From Dyadobacter subterraneus (GTDB taxonomy: Bacteria > Bacteroidota > Bacteroidia > Cytophagales > Spirosomataceae), in the NCBI RefSeq assembly GCF_015221875.1, contig NZ_JACYGY010000002.1, forward strand, positions 1,487,573 to 1,551,572: DNA of 64,000 bases, written 5' to 3'. Each line of letters opens with the position of its first letter. The stretch's first letter is position 1. Below are positions 25,646 to 34,585 of this stretch, in pieces. The notes beneath the pieces were generated by a model. That model was not told the origin of the DNA. It did no database searches and was given only the letters and a program-made list of their open reading frames with translations. Position numbers and translations under genes: made by a program.

Positions 25646-26878
25646 ATGGAAAATAATTGGCTGGAAAAAGCGGAATCGCTTCGGATAGAATCATTTGATT
25701 ATGATTTGCCCGACGAGCGAATTGCGCGTTATCCATTAAATCCCCGCGACAGTTCGAAGCTTTTGGTTTATGATAAAGGAGAAATTCAGCATCAGAAATT
25801 TACTGATTTAGTTGAAAACCTGTCTGAAAACACGCTTTTGGTTTTTAATGATACCAAAGTAATTCCTGCCCGCGCGTACTTCCAGAAAGAAACGGGTGCT
25901 ACCATTGAAATCCTTCTATTACATCCGGAATTACCGACGAGAATTATTAATGACGCCATGCTCGTTCGTGATTCCTGTGCTTGGGAATGTATGATCGGGA
26001 ATAAAAAGCGCTTTAAACTGACAGATATTCTTTCTACCGACTTAATCGTGAATGGAATACTTGTGAAGCTTCGGGTTGCGTATCATGATTACGAAAAAAA
26101 TCTTGTAAAACTTTGGTGGGATCAGGATATTGAGTTTCTGGATATTGTGCAGGCATTAGGTGAAATTCCTTTGCCACCTTATTTGAAAAGAGATACGGAG
26201 GAAGGAGATAAGCAAACCTATCAAACCGTATATGCACGCCAGAACGGAGCCGTTGCAGCGCCAACAGCCGGACTTCATTTTACTGAAAATGTTTTCAAAA
26301 ATTTAGCTGAAAAGGGAATTCGTCGCTCATTTCTTACGCTGCATGTGGGTGCCGGAACATTTCAACCTATAAAAGCAAACTCGGTAACAGAGCATAAGAT
26401 GCATTCCGAGCAGGTTGTATATTCCCGTCAGTTAATTGACGAGCTGCTTAAAAATACGGAATCCATTGTTCCTGTGGGCACAACTTCTCTGCGTTCTCTG
26501 GAAAGTTTGTACTGGTTTGGCGTGAAATTATTCCGTGCTGAAACAACCGTTTTTAACATTGAAAAACTATATCCCTATCCTTTTTCTGCTGACGAACTTC
26601 CATCCGCTTATGAATCGCTAACGGCGATTGCAAAGTATATGGATTCGGAGAATCTGGATGAAATTGTTGGCGAAACTGAGATATTTATTTTTCCTGGCTA
26701 TAAGTTTCGTTTATGTAAAGGTTTGGTAACCAATTATCACCAGCCGGGCTCAACATTAATTTTATTGGTTGCAGCTTTGGTAGGAGAGGATTGGCAGCGG
26801 ATATATAAGGAGGCAATGGATAATGGGTATCGGTTTTTGAGTTATGGGGATAGTTCGCTCTTGTGGCGGAGGGAATGA
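25646..26878 (+). CDS. QueA-like S-adenosylmethionine:tRNA ribosyltransferase-isomerase, long variant
   Basis: QueA makes epoxyqueuosine in tRNA by transferring and rearranging the ribosyl part of S-adenosylmethionine. Conserved landmarks are FDYDLPDERIARYPL, LLVFNDTKVIPAR, ALGEIPLPPYLKRD, YQTVYA, AAPTAGLHFT, LHVGAGTFQPIK, HSEQVVY and YRFLSYGDSSLLW. The protein has 410 residues, while ordinary QueA has about 345. The usual TNFHLPKSTL segment is here TNYHQPGSTL. A longer C-terminal insert (YPFSADELPSAYESL) is also present. It may be the second, divergent QueA-like protein common in Bacteroidota rather than the housekeeping enzyme, so I leave the gene symbol blank. It is cotranscribed with the small membrane protein upstream. 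Confidence 0.85.
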   Translation: MENNWLEKAESLRIESFDYDLPDERIARYPLNPRDSSKLLVYDKGEIQHQKFTDLVENLSENTLLVFNDTKVIPARAYFQKETGATIEILLLHPELPTRIINDAMLVRDSCAWECMIGNKKRFKLTDILSTDLIVNGILVKLRVAYHDYEKNLVKLWWDQDIEFLDIVQALGEIPLPPYLKRDTEEGDKQTYQTVYARQNGAVAAPTAGLHFTENVFKNLAEKGIRRSFLTLHVGAGTFQPIKANSVTEHKMHSEQVVYSRQLIDELLKNTESIVPVGTTSLRSLESLYWFGVKLFRAETTVFNIEKLYPYPFSADELPSAYESLTAIAKYMDSENLDEIVGETEIFIFPGYKFRLCKGLVTNYHQPGSTLILLVAALVGEDWQRIYKEAMDNGYRFLSYGDSSLLWRRE

Positions 26879-26929
26879 TGACTTATTGAATGAAATAGCG
26901 TATTATATTTCAAATGATAATACGACCAT

Positions 26930-27511
26930 ATGTCCGGTAAAAAATATACGATTTCTGAGTTTCTGAAATTTGAGAAGATAAGTGGAACTAGATGTGAAAG
27001 TTATGATGGGAAATTCTTTTCATTGCCAGAAGAATCAGTCAATCATAATAGAATAGTTAATTGTATAAAAAATTACTTGAAAGGAGAAATACTTCAAGTC
27101 CAATCAATTGCTATTGCTGAAAATGTGAAATTGGAAGCGGAGAGGAATTATTTTAGTCCAGATATAATGTTGATTCGGGAATTGGAAAAAACTTCAAGGA
27201 TAAGAACTGTCCGAAGTCCAATTCTATTGGGTCAGGTTAGGTCTAAATATTCATCCAACAGTGACAGAGGTTATAAATTGAGACAGTATCTCCAAATCTC
27301 ATCCCTACAATATTACATGCTTGTTTCTCAATTTGAATGTCTGGTAGAGCTTTATACGAGAACAGAACAGGAAGGTTTCTGGACATATCAATCTTTTAAC
27401 AAACCAGAGTCGGTTATTTCTTGTGATCTTTTAAATTTCACATTGCCGGTTTCAGCAATATATGAAGGAATTGTATTTCTGGATGAGGAAAAGCCGGAGT
27501 TTGAGATTTAA
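26930..27511 (+). CDS. Uma2-like (DUF820) nuclease-fold protein with altered active site
   Basis: The 193-residue protein follows the Uma2 family pattern: an N-terminal YTISEFLKFEK helix, FSPDIMLI, RSPILLGQVRS, DRGYKLRQYLQISSLQYYMLV and LVELYTR. Uma2 proteins have a PD-(D/E)xK nuclease fold, with Asp in SPD, Glu in the VEV strand and a downstream Lys as catalytic residues (family knowledge). Here Asp78 and Lys116 are present, but the glutamate is replaced by Gln102 (GQVRS instead of VEVLS). This should weaken or abolish nuclease activity. The function of the family is poorly defined and some members neighbour mobile elements. No such element is seen here. It follows the QueA-like gene by 51 bp. 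Confidence 0.7.
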   Translation: MSGKKYTISEFLKFEKISGTRCESYDGKFFSLPEESVNHNRIVNCIKNYLKGEILQVQSIAIAENVKLEAERNYFSPDIMLIRELEKTSRIRTVRSPILLGQVRSKYSSNSDRGYKLRQYLQISSLQYYMLVSQFECLVELYTRTEQEGFWTYQSFNKPESVISCDLLNFTLPVSAIYEGIVFLDEEKPEFEI

Positions 27512-27560
27512 ATTCATCAAACTTTAATTGTACTATATTTGCGTACAGTTGAATCTTTTC

Positions 27561-29327
27561 TTACTTAACCCCAACCACCTCACTCACTCCCGAAACCCCA
27601 TTCTCATCAAAAGTTTCAATAGCAAAAAAGTAAGGCACACCGACATTTAAAGCCCGAAGTTCAAACATATTCGGCTCGTCGTTCCAGAACTGGTATGTTT
27701 GATATAATTTATCAGGAGCAATTCCCCAAAGTACATTATAACCAACTGCACCCGATACTTTTTCCCATTTCAAATCCACATTCCGCTGATCTTTCTGGCG
27801 AACAGCAGTAAATTTTTTCGGCGTAGCTGGTGATTTCCCAGAGCCATTTCCAAAAATCCGGAATTCACTTATTGCTAAAATCGGTGATGCAACGTGACCG
27901 TGTTCATAGCGGACATAACGTGCTTTTACAGGTTTTGTTAATTCAATATAAGCACACGGACGATCCCGTTTTGGTTCTTTGATAAGATCTCTTACAATTT
28001 CCCATTTTTTTCCATCAACAGAAACCAGGATTTTAAATTCGGTATAAACCTGCTCCGGCTTGTTATCAAAAATGTCAGATTTGTAATCTGTATAATTTAC
28101 CTGGATGGCTTTTACTTCCTGTTCTTTTTGAAGATCGATCGTTAATGTTTCACCAGGTTTATTTTGTTTCGCGGCCCAGAAAGTTCGTGGATTTTCGTCG
28201 GTAATTTTATTGGCGGACATAGTGTCCAGCGTGGAGGATGCTGTCACTGGTTTTTTGTACGATAAAAGCATCCAGCCCGTAAATAATTCATCACCTTTCC
28301 CATTCCACTTTTTGCTTGTCATTTTATGTGGAAAATCGCCAAAACGGGTGTTTGCAAACATTTGCCCGTCTTTATCAAAACCAGCCGGATGCATCACAAT
28401 CCGTCTCTCCATGGCCCAATTTAAACCAATCCAGGAAGTGCCGGTGTTCCAGTAATTTCCAAAATTATCCTGAAAGGTATTTCCATGTCCGGCACCAGTC
28501 GCAAATCCTCCTGGCTTGTATGAAACCGGATTATATGGTGCATAAGTAAATGGTCCGAGCGGGTCGTCTGCTACATAAGTCCCGTTTGCATACACATTAT
28601 ATTCCGTTCCCGGAGCCCCATATTGCAGGTAATATTTTCCATTATATTTTGTCATCCAGGCACCTTCCGTAAAAGGTTTGAACGGATCAGAATGATTTGG
28701 GCCGAACCGTTCCCAACCATGTTCATATTGATTAAGCCAAAACATGGATTTGTACTGATCTTTAAAAGCCAGCTTTTTAGAATGATCAAGCTCCGCGCCA
28801 AAAATCGGATAAACATTGGAAGAACCCCAATACATAAACCAGCGATTTGTATCCGGATCATGAAAAAGTGCAGGATCCCAGGGGCCAATATCTTTGGGCA
28901 AACGCGGTGTCCAGCGATTATAAAATTCCCAGATTCCCTTTTCCGGTGCTACCGAATAAAGTATAGGACGCGACTCAAAAGTTGATTGAAATAGAAACAA
29001 AGTATCATTTACTGAAACGGCAGCCGGTGCGCACATATCTTCAAAAGGCCAGCGGTTTGCCGTAATATATTTCCAGTTCAGCAAATCTTTGGAATGCCAG
29101 TAACCGCCGGAAATCGTTACAAATAAAAAATATTCAGACTTGTGATTGATGATAACCGGATCAGCACCGGACCGATAGGAAATCTTTTCATTCAATTGTT
29201 CAAAATTGTATTTGTAATCAATATCCATTGGATTGCAGTAAGTTGTTGGCTGCTGGGCAAAATCCGGAATGGAAATAATACAAAGAATTGCAATCAGATA
29301 GATTATAGTATTCAATTTGGATAGCAT
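27561..29327 (-). CDS. Secreted GH43-type glycosidase with F5/8C and fibronectin III-like domains
   Basis: The 588-residue protein has a signal peptide ending DFAQQ. A five-bladed propeller of the GH43 type covers about residues 30-350: SGADPVIINHKSEYFLF gives the catalytic-base Asp, WDPALFHDP the pKa-modulating Asp, and FTEGAWMTKYNGKYYLQY the acid Glu. A discoidin (F5/8 type C) carbohydrate-binding domain covers about 360-490 and ends FRIFG. A fibronectin III-like domain follows (KKFTAVRQ to VGVK). It probably trims arabinan, xylan or a galactan side chain outside the cell or in the periplasm. The exact linkage is unknown. It stands alone between the Uma2-like gene (convergent) and tyrS (divergent), not in a SusCD locus. 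Confidence 0.75.
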   Translation of the reverse strand: MLSKLNTIIYLIAILCIISIPDFAQQPTTYCNPMDIDYKYNFEQLNEKISYRSGADPVIINHKSEYFLFVTISGGYWHSKDLLNWKYITANRWPFEDMCAPAAVSVNDTLFLFQSTFESRPILYSVAPEKGIWEFYNRWTPRLPKDIGPWDPALFHDPDTNRWFMYWGSSNVYPIFGAELDHSKKLAFKDQYKSMFWLNQYEHGWERFGPNHSDPFKPFTEGAWMTKYNGKYYLQYGAPGTEYNVYANGTYVADDPLGPFTYAPYNPVSYKPGGFATGAGHGNTFQDNFGNYWNTGTSWIGLNWAMERRIVMHPAGFDKDGQMFANTRFGDFPHKMTSKKWNGKGDELFTGWMLLSYKKPVTASSTLDTMSANKITDENPRTFWAAKQNKPGETLTIDLQKEQEVKAIQVNYTDYKSDIFDNKPEQVYTEFKILVSVDGKKWEIVRDLIKEPKRDRPCAYIELTKPVKARYVRYEHGHVASPILAISEFRIFGNGSGKSPATPKKFTAVRQKDQRNVDLKWEKVSGAVGYNVLWGIAPDKLYQTYQFWNDEPNMFELRALNVGVPYFFAIETFDENGVSGVSEVVGVK

Positions 29328-29472
29328 GCGTTTGACTGATATTTGTTAAATAATTTCTCTTTTTAATTCTAAAATAAACAATTAATCAACAATAACGTTT
29401 GAATCCGTTTCTAAATTTTACGTTGCAAACCAGATACCTTTCCTAAATCTGCGACGTTTACCAAAATCAATC

Positions 29473-29480
29473 TATCTTTG
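29473..29480 (+). promoter_or_regulatory. Candidate -7 element of tyrS
   Basis: TATCTTTG is an exact TAnnTTTG match followed by CACC, 36 bases before the tyrS ATG. No TTG lies at the best distance. Confidence 0.45.
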
Positions 29481-29515
29481 CACCTTGATTTTAAAAATTG
29501 CCAAATAGTATAAAA

Positions 29516-30817
29516 ATGAGAACCGATTTCATTGAAGAATTGCGCTGGCGCGGCATGTTGCACGACATGATGCCAGGAACGGATGAGCAACTTAATAAAG
29601 AAATGACCGCCGGTTATATCGGTTTTGACCCTACGGCTGCTTCCCTGCATATCGGTAATCTGGCGACGATTATGTTGTTGGTTCATTTACAAAAAGCAGG
29701 TCATAAACCAATTGCATTAGTAGGAGGGGCAACCGGAATGATAGGAGATCCTTCGTTTAAAGCGTCGGAACGTTCATTTTTGGATGAAGATACCTTGCGT
29801 ATTAACCAGGAAGGAATCCGTAAGCAATTGGAGCAATTTCTTGATTTTAATTGCGGTGAAAATTCCGCTGAAATGGTTAACAATTACGACTGGTTCAAGG
29901 AAATTGGATTTCTTCAATTCCTTCGCGAGGCCGGTAAGTATTTGTCGGTCAATTATATGATGTCAAAAGATTCTGTAAAAAAACGCCTTGAAACCGGGAT
30001 TTCTTTTACTGAATTTTCATATCAGCTTTTACAGGGGTATGATTTTTATCATTTATACAAACATAAAAATGTCCGTCTTCAAATGGGCGGTTCGGATCAA
30101 TGGGGGAATATCACAACGGGTACTGAAATTATTCGTCGTAAGGAAGGAGATGAGGAAGGATATTTTAAAGCTTATGCTTTAACAACGCCACTGGTAACCA
30201 AATCAGATGGTTCGAAATTTGGAAAAAGCGAAGGCGGAAATATCTGGCTGGATCCAACAAGGACTTCACCATTTGAATTTTACCAATTCTGGCTAAATCA
30301 AAGTGACGAAGATTCTCCAAGATATCTGCGTGTTTTTTCGCTGAAATCAAAAGAAGAAATCGAAGCTTTAGAAGTGAGTCACGCTGCCGAACCGCATTTG
30401 AGAATTATGCAAAAGGCTTTGGCAGCAGAATTAACAATGCGTATTCACTCCGAACGCGATTATCAATTGGTACTAAAAGCTTCTGATGTTTTGTTTGGAA
30501 AAGCAACTTTGGAAATGCTGCAAAGTATAGCGATTGATGAGTTTGACACGATTTTCAATGGAGTACCACAAACGGAAATTTTTCGTGCAGATTGGGATTC
30601 TACTTCAAATTTGCTGGACTTGATTTCAACTGTAACGAATTCAGAAATATATCCTTCAAAAGGAGAAGCGCGTCGTGCGTTGCAGCAAAATGCAGTGAGT
30701 ATTAACAAAGTAAAAGTCTCGTCACCGGAGCAATCTCTGGCTGATTTTGAACTACTGCAAGACAAATTTATTCTTGTTTCGAAAGGGAAGAAAAATCATT
30801 TGATCAAAGTTTTGTAA
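29516..30817 (+). CDS. tyrS: Tyrosyl-tRNA synthetase
   Basis: The 433-residue class I aminoacyl-tRNA synthetase charges tRNA-Tyr with tyrosine. The class I HIGH-type motif is HIGN at residues 45-48 within FDPTAASLHIGNL. The KMSKS-type motif is KFGKS near residue 234. QMGGSDQWGNI is the characteristic TyrRS tRNA and substrate loop. The C-terminal S4 RNA-binding domain starts near residue 360 (SKGEARRALQQNAVSIN). I chose the ATG at 29516 over an in-frame TTG at 29498, because the family begins with a similar FIEELRWRGM and a consensus promoter lies directly before. A bidirectional terminator follows. Confidence 0.96.
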   Translation: MRTDFIEELRWRGMLHDMMPGTDEQLNKEMTAGYIGFDPTAASLHIGNLATIMLLVHLQKAGHKPIALVGGATGMIGDPSFKASERSFLDEDTLRINQEGIRKQLEQFLDFNCGENSAEMVNNYDWFKEIGFLQFLREAGKYLSVNYMMSKDSVKKRLETGISFTEFSYQLLQGYDFYHLYKHKNVRLQMGGSDQWGNITTGTEIIRRKEGDEEGYFKAYALTTPLVTKSDGSKFGKSEGGNIWLDPTRTSPFEFYQFWLNQSDEDSPRYLRVFSLKSKEEIEALEVSHAAEPHLRIMQKALAAELTMRIHSERDYQLVLKASDVLFGKATLEMLQSIAIDEFDTIFNGVPQTEIFRADWDSTSNLLDLISTVTNSEIYPSKGEARRALQQNAVSINKVKVSSPEQSLADFELLQDKFILVSKGKKNHLIKVL

Positions 30818-30837
30818 GCAAACAGATTTATAAAAAG

Positions 30838-30874
30838 AAAGGCGAAATGATCAGATTCATTTCGCCTTTCTTTT
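30838..30874. terminator. Bidirectional terminator between tyrS and a metallophosphoesterase
   Basis: A 13-bp perfect stem pairs 30838-30850 with 30857-30869. A tract CTTTTT follows on the plus strand, and A residues (T on the minus strand) flank the left arm. It serves both convergent genes. Confidence 0.9.
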
Positions 30875-30888
30875 TAAAAATGTTCTCG

Positions 30889-31704
30889 TTATTTTTTTCC
30901 TGTAAAAGAATTAAGAATTGGTGCCGCAGTTGGATTATATTGATAAGTCTGCCAGGTTTCGTCCTGAAAAATTTCCACAACTCTGTAACCTTTATAAGTC
31001 GTTCCCCAATTCCCACCGAAGTGTCCGTCAAAGAAATATGGTTTTCCGCCCAGGTTTTTTTGGCTGTCCTGATCGTGATCATGGCCATGGAAAATCGCTT
31101 TTACATTCGGCGTTTTTTCAAATAAAGTGGTAACTTCTTTACAATCAACACCGCCGGAAGTCCATTTTTCTGGTGTGATATGGAGAAAAATATAAATCCC
31201 TTTTGCAGTGGAATATTTGGTAATTTCAGACGTTAACCATTGAATATCAGGACAAACATATTCTCCTTTCTCGTTAGAAGTATCACCCAAAATAAAAGCG
31301 TATTCACCTTTTGCAAAACTGTGATTGGTAGAATATCCCCAGGTACTCTGCCAAACATCAACACCTACTTTATCATGATTTCCCCGTGTTACATAATACG
31401 GTACACGAAGATTTTCCAAGGTTGATTTAACATCATATAAAAGTGTCGGATCGTCATGAATTAAATCACCGTTGATAACTAAAAAATCAACACCTTTTTG
31501 TACTTTTTCCTGATTTATCCAACCAATTAAATCACTGTGATAAGCTTTAAAATCCGTATTCGGCTGACCATAATGTCCATCAGATGCAACGATAAATCGT
31601 AAAGCTAATTTAGCTGCACTTGGCTCATTTTCAGATAAATCAAGAAATGGAAGTCCGGATATTGCAGGGAAAAACTTCAAAAAAGTACGTCTTTCAAGAA
31701 TCAT
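30889..31704 (-). CDS. Calcineurin-like metallophosphoesterase with Tat signal
   Basis: The 271-residue protein has the full metallophosphoesterase motif set: ASDGHYG (Asp42 and His44), INGDLIHD, TRGNHDKVG, FLHITPE and FHGHDHDQ. These coordinate two metal ions. The N-terminus ERRTFLKFFPAISGLPF has the twin-arginine pattern RRxFLK, so the folded enzyme is probably exported by the Tat system. A tatA gene lies at 61692. The substrate is unknown; relatives include phosphodiesterases and purple-phosphatase-like enzymes. It is a single gene that converges with tyrS. No cell-wall or nucleotide pathway gene next to it narrows the role. Confidence 0.85.
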   Translation of the reverse strand: MILERRTFLKFFPAISGLPFLDLSENEPSAAKLALRFIVASDGHYGQPNTDFKAYHSDLIGWINQEKVQKGVDFLVINGDLIHDDPTLLYDVKSTLENLRVPYYVTRGNHDKVGVDVWQSTWGYSTNHSFAKGEYAFILGDTSNEKGEYVCPDIQWLTSEITKYSTAKGIYIFLHITPEKWTSGGVDCKEVTTLFEKTPNVKAIFHGHDHDQDSQKNLGGKPYFFDGHFGGNWGTTYKGYRVVEIFQDETWQTYQYNPTAAPILNSFTGKK

Positions 31705-31836
31705 ATGGGTTAATTGGTTTAGGCGCGGCGCCGATATTTTTATTGATGTTTTATCAAAAATAGTTATTCATAGTTGATATTTTATCTTTATTCTTGCGTC
31801 TCATTGTGAAATAAACATTATCACTATAATTTCGGT

Positions 31837-32289
31837 ATGGATCGTCTCATTCTTCAAAAAGCTGCCTCGTACTGTGCCTATCAGGAACGCACCCAGGATG
31901 AGGTTAGAAAGCGGTTACAAAAATGGGAAGTCTGGGGAGAGGAAGCGGATGAAATTATTGCCGAGTTAATTACAATGAATTATTTGAGCGAAGAACGTTT
32001 TGCCAAAACCTACGCCGGTGGAAAATTCAGAATGAAAAACTGGGGGAAAATGAAAATCAAACAGGAGCTTCATCGCCGTGGACTCACCGATTATAGCATA
32101 CAACAGGGAATGAAAGAAATTCCCGAACAGGCTTACCAAACAGGTTTGAAAGAATTATTAATCAAAAAAAGAGAACTTTTGTCAAGAACTGAAACGGATA
32201 AGTTTAAGCTCAGACAAAAATTAGCCCGTTTTGCATTAGGGAAAGGTTATGAAAGTGAGCTGGTTTGGAAAACGATAGAAGACCTTTAA
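31837..32289 (+). CDS. recX: Regulatory protein RecX
   Basis: The 150-residue protein is made of repeated three-helix units typical of RecX/OraA: ASYCAYQERTQDEVRKRLQKW, LITMNYLSEERFAKTYAGGKF, KIKQELHRRGLTDYSIQQ and LARFALGKGYESELVWKTIEDL (shown here only in part). RecX binds the RecA filament and limits recombination and SOS induction. No recA gene is present in the window, so it is transcribed separately from recA. The first ATG is used, with a TATAATTTCG tract nearby that could be part of its promoter. It is encoded alone, and 190 bp separate it from the following glycosyltransferase. Confidence 0.88.
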   Translation: MDRLILQKAASYCAYQERTQDEVRKRLQKWEVWGEEADEIIAELITMNYLSEERFAKTYAGGKFRMKNWGKMKIKQELHRRGLTDYSIQQGMKEIPEQAYQTGLKELLIKKRELLSRTETDKFKLRQKLARFALGKGYESELVWKTIEDL

Positions 32290-32480
32290 TGTTAAGCCAA
32301 AGTTGTGGCGAAAAGTCATGACAAAGGTTAGTCACCGATTTTATGATATTTTAACTATTTTATATAGGGAATTGCATCAAAAACAGTAAATTTTACTATA
32401 TTCATTACGTTAATGGCTCAATAATTTAGAATAAAAAATAAAAATGCCCTAACTGCCAGTGGCAAACGATACTTGAAGAA

Positions 32481-33503
32481 ATGTTGAAAAAAAAGCTTAA
32501 AATTCTTGTCAGCCGAACGGATGCAATCGGAGATGTGATTCTGACAATTCCAGTCTGTGATATTTTAAAAGAGCATAAAGATATTTCTGAGGTGCATTTT
32601 CTAGGTAAATCTTATACCGAAGATGTTATTCATACTTGTACTGCAATTGATAAGTTTGTTAACATTGATCTAATAAACAAACTGGACTATAAGGACCAGA
32701 TAGCATTTTTAAAAAAGGAAAAATATGATGCAATTGTCCATGTTTTACCAAACAAGAAAATAGCAAAATTGGCGCAGGATGCGAAAATTCCGGTAAGAAT
32801 CGGCACCACAAACCGCTGGTTTCACTGGATGACCTGTAACAAATTGATTAAACTTAGTCGCAGAGGTTCAGATTTACACGAGGCTCAGTTGAATATCAAA
32901 TTGCTGAAAGCACTTGATATTGACGAATCTGTTCCGTTAAATGATATTTTCCGTCATTTTAGGATGACAAAAATTTCTCCATTGCCAAAGCGGTTGCTGG
33001 CTTATTTACAAAAGGACAGGCTTAATATTATTTTACATCCCAAATCGAACAAAAGTGCAAGAGAATGGGGACTGGAAAATTTCGCGGATCTGATTCATCT
33101 TTTACCAAAAGATAAATACAAAATTTTCATTTCGGGGACAAAGGCGGATGGTGCTTCCATGCGCGGATGGCTTGCGCAACTGCCTGAACACGTGGTGGAT
33201 ATGACGGGTATGATGAGCCTGAGGGAATTTATTGCTTTTATTTATTATTCCAATGGTTTGATCGCCGCCAGTACTGGACCATTGCATATTGCGGCGGCGT
33301 TGGGTAACAATGCCCTTGGTTTGTATCCTCCGATGCGGCCACTTTTTCCAAAACGTTGGGGGCCAATTGGTCCGAAAGCTTCTTTTTTAGTAGGACATTC
33401 TGCCTGTAACAAATGTGAGCATGATGTTTCAAAATGTGAATGTATGAAACAAATTACGCCGGTGGAAGTGGCGTCGGAGATAGGGAAGTGGAAAAAACCG
33501 TAG
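32481..33503 (+). CDS. GT9-family heptosyltransferase-like glycosyltransferase
   Basis: The 340-residue protein matches glycosyltransferase family 9, the ADP-heptose:LPS heptosyltransferases. Landmarks are the N-terminal ILVSRTDAIGDVILTIPV, IILHPKSNKSAREW in the donor-binding half and SNGLIAASTGPLHIAAALG, the family signature with the catalytic region. A C-terminal cluster of five cysteines (HSACNKCEHDVSKCECMK) is unusual and could bind zinc. It probably adds a sugar to the LPS core at the inner membrane. It is a single gene, convergent with nrdB across a long perfect inverted repeat. The donor sugar cannot be told from the sequence. Confidence 0.85.
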   Translation: MLKKKLKILVSRTDAIGDVILTIPVCDILKEHKDISEVHFLGKSYTEDVIHTCTAIDKFVNIDLINKLDYKDQIAFLKKEKYDAIVHVLPNKKIAKLAQDAKIPVRIGTTNRWFHWMTCNKLIKLSRRGSDLHEAQLNIKLLKALDIDESVPLNDIFRHFRMTKISPLPKRLLAYLQKDRLNIILHPKSNKSAREWGLENFADLIHLLPKDKYKIFISGTKADGASMRGWLAQLPEHVVDMTGMMSLREFIAFIYYSNGLIAASTGPLHIAAALGNNALGLYPPMRPLFPKRWGPIGPKASFLVGHSACNKCEHDVSKCECMKQITPVEVASEIGKWKKP

Positions 33504-33537
33504 CGATGGAATCCTCAAATAATGTGAAGAAAATGAA

Positions 33538-33577
33538 CCTAATAATTGTTCGAAATTAATTTCGGACAATTATTAGG
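33538..33577. terminator. Long hairpin between GT9 gene and nrdB
   Basis: CCTAATAATTGT at 33538-33549 pairs with ACAATTATTAGG at 33566-33577, and the inner CGAAAT/ATTTCG arms extend it to 18 bp with one mismatch. T-tracts are poor on both sides. It probably ends both convergent transcripts. Confidence 0.65.
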
Positions 33578-33589
33578 TTGGTATAAATA

Positions 33590-34585
33590 TCAGAAATCTG
33601 AATCGAAAGAAATTTTGTGTCCTGAGTCTTTATCTTGTAAACCGCTCATAACACCTGCTTTTTGATAATCGCCAACGCGTTTTTCAAAGAAGTTTGTTTT
33701 GCCCGGTAAAGAGATTAATTCCATAAAGTCAAAAGGATTGGCAGATCCGAATTGTTTTGGACAACCTAATCTTTCAAGCCAAAAATCTGCAATATATTCG
33801 ATGTATTGATTCATCAGTTCAGCATTCATACCAATTAGAGAAACCGGCAAGGCAGAAGTAACGAATTCCTGTTCAATTTTTACTGCGTCCAGCATGATTT
33901 CAATTACTCTATCCTGAGGTAACTGATTTACAATATGCTGCGTATACAACAAACAGGCAAATTCACAATGAAGTCCTTCATCCCTGGAAATCAATTCATT
34001 CGAGAATGAAAGTCCTGGCATCAACCCGCGCTTTTTCAACCAGAAAATTGAGCAGAAAGATCCTGAAAAGAAAATACCTTCAACCGCCGCAAAAGCAATA
34101 ATTCTTTCCGCAAAAACAGGGCTATTGATCCATTTTAAGGCCCATTCTGCTTTTTTCTGAACACAAGGGACAGTATCAATCGCACGCAATAAATGATCTT
34201 TTTCTACCGGATCCTTGATATAGGTATCAATCAGCAAGGAATAAGTTTCAGAATGAATATTTTCCATCGCAATCTGGAAGCCATAGAAACATTTTGCTTC
34301 CGCATATTGTACTTCGCTAAGAAAATTAACTGCAAGATTTTCATTAACAATACCATCAGATGCTGCAAAAAATGCAAGAATGTGAGATATGAAATGGCGC
34401 TCACCATCGCTCAGGTTTTCCCAGTCTTTTTGATCCTGCGATAAATCAATTTCTTCCGCAGTCCAGAATGACGCTTCGTGGCGTTTGTACATTTCCCATA
34501 TATCCATGTGTTTAATCGGAAATAAAACAAAGCGCAACGGATCCTCTATCAACAGGGGTTCCTGTTTTGTAACTTCTTGTGACAT
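33590..34585 (-). CDS. nrdB: Class Ia ribonucleotide reductase small subunit
   Basis: The 331-residue R2 subunit holds the di-iron tyrosyl-radical cofactor that starts ribonucleotide reduction in the large subunit. The radical tyrosine is Tyr115 in [14 protein letters not shown]. Metal ligands visible by comparison with the mouse enzyme are Asp77, Glu108, His111, Glu169, Glu203 and His206. The protein resembles eukaryotic R2 more than E. coli NrdB, for instance in [14 protein letters not shown]. The C-terminal tail ends SFDSDF, similar to the tail that docks into the large subunit. The nrdA gene is not in the window, which is unusual, since the two are often adjacent. The promoter at 34667-34697 fits the consensus well. 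Confidence 0.95.
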   Translation of the reverse strand: MSQEVTKQEPLLIEDPLRFVLFPIKHMDIWEMYKRHEASFWTAEEIDLSQDQKDWENLSDGERHFISHILAFFAASDGIVNENLAVNFLSEVQYAEAKCFYGFQIAMENIHSETYSLLIDTYIKDPVEKDHLLRAIDTVPCVQKKAEWALKWINSPVFAERIIAFAAVEGIFFSGSFCSIFWLKKRGLMPGLSFSNELISRDEGLHCEFACLLYTQHIVNQLPQDRVIEIMLDAVKIEQEFVTSALPVSLIGMNAELMNQYIEYIADFWLERLGCPKQFGSANPFDFMELISLPGKTNFFEKRVGDYQKAGVMSGLQDKDSGHKISFDSDF

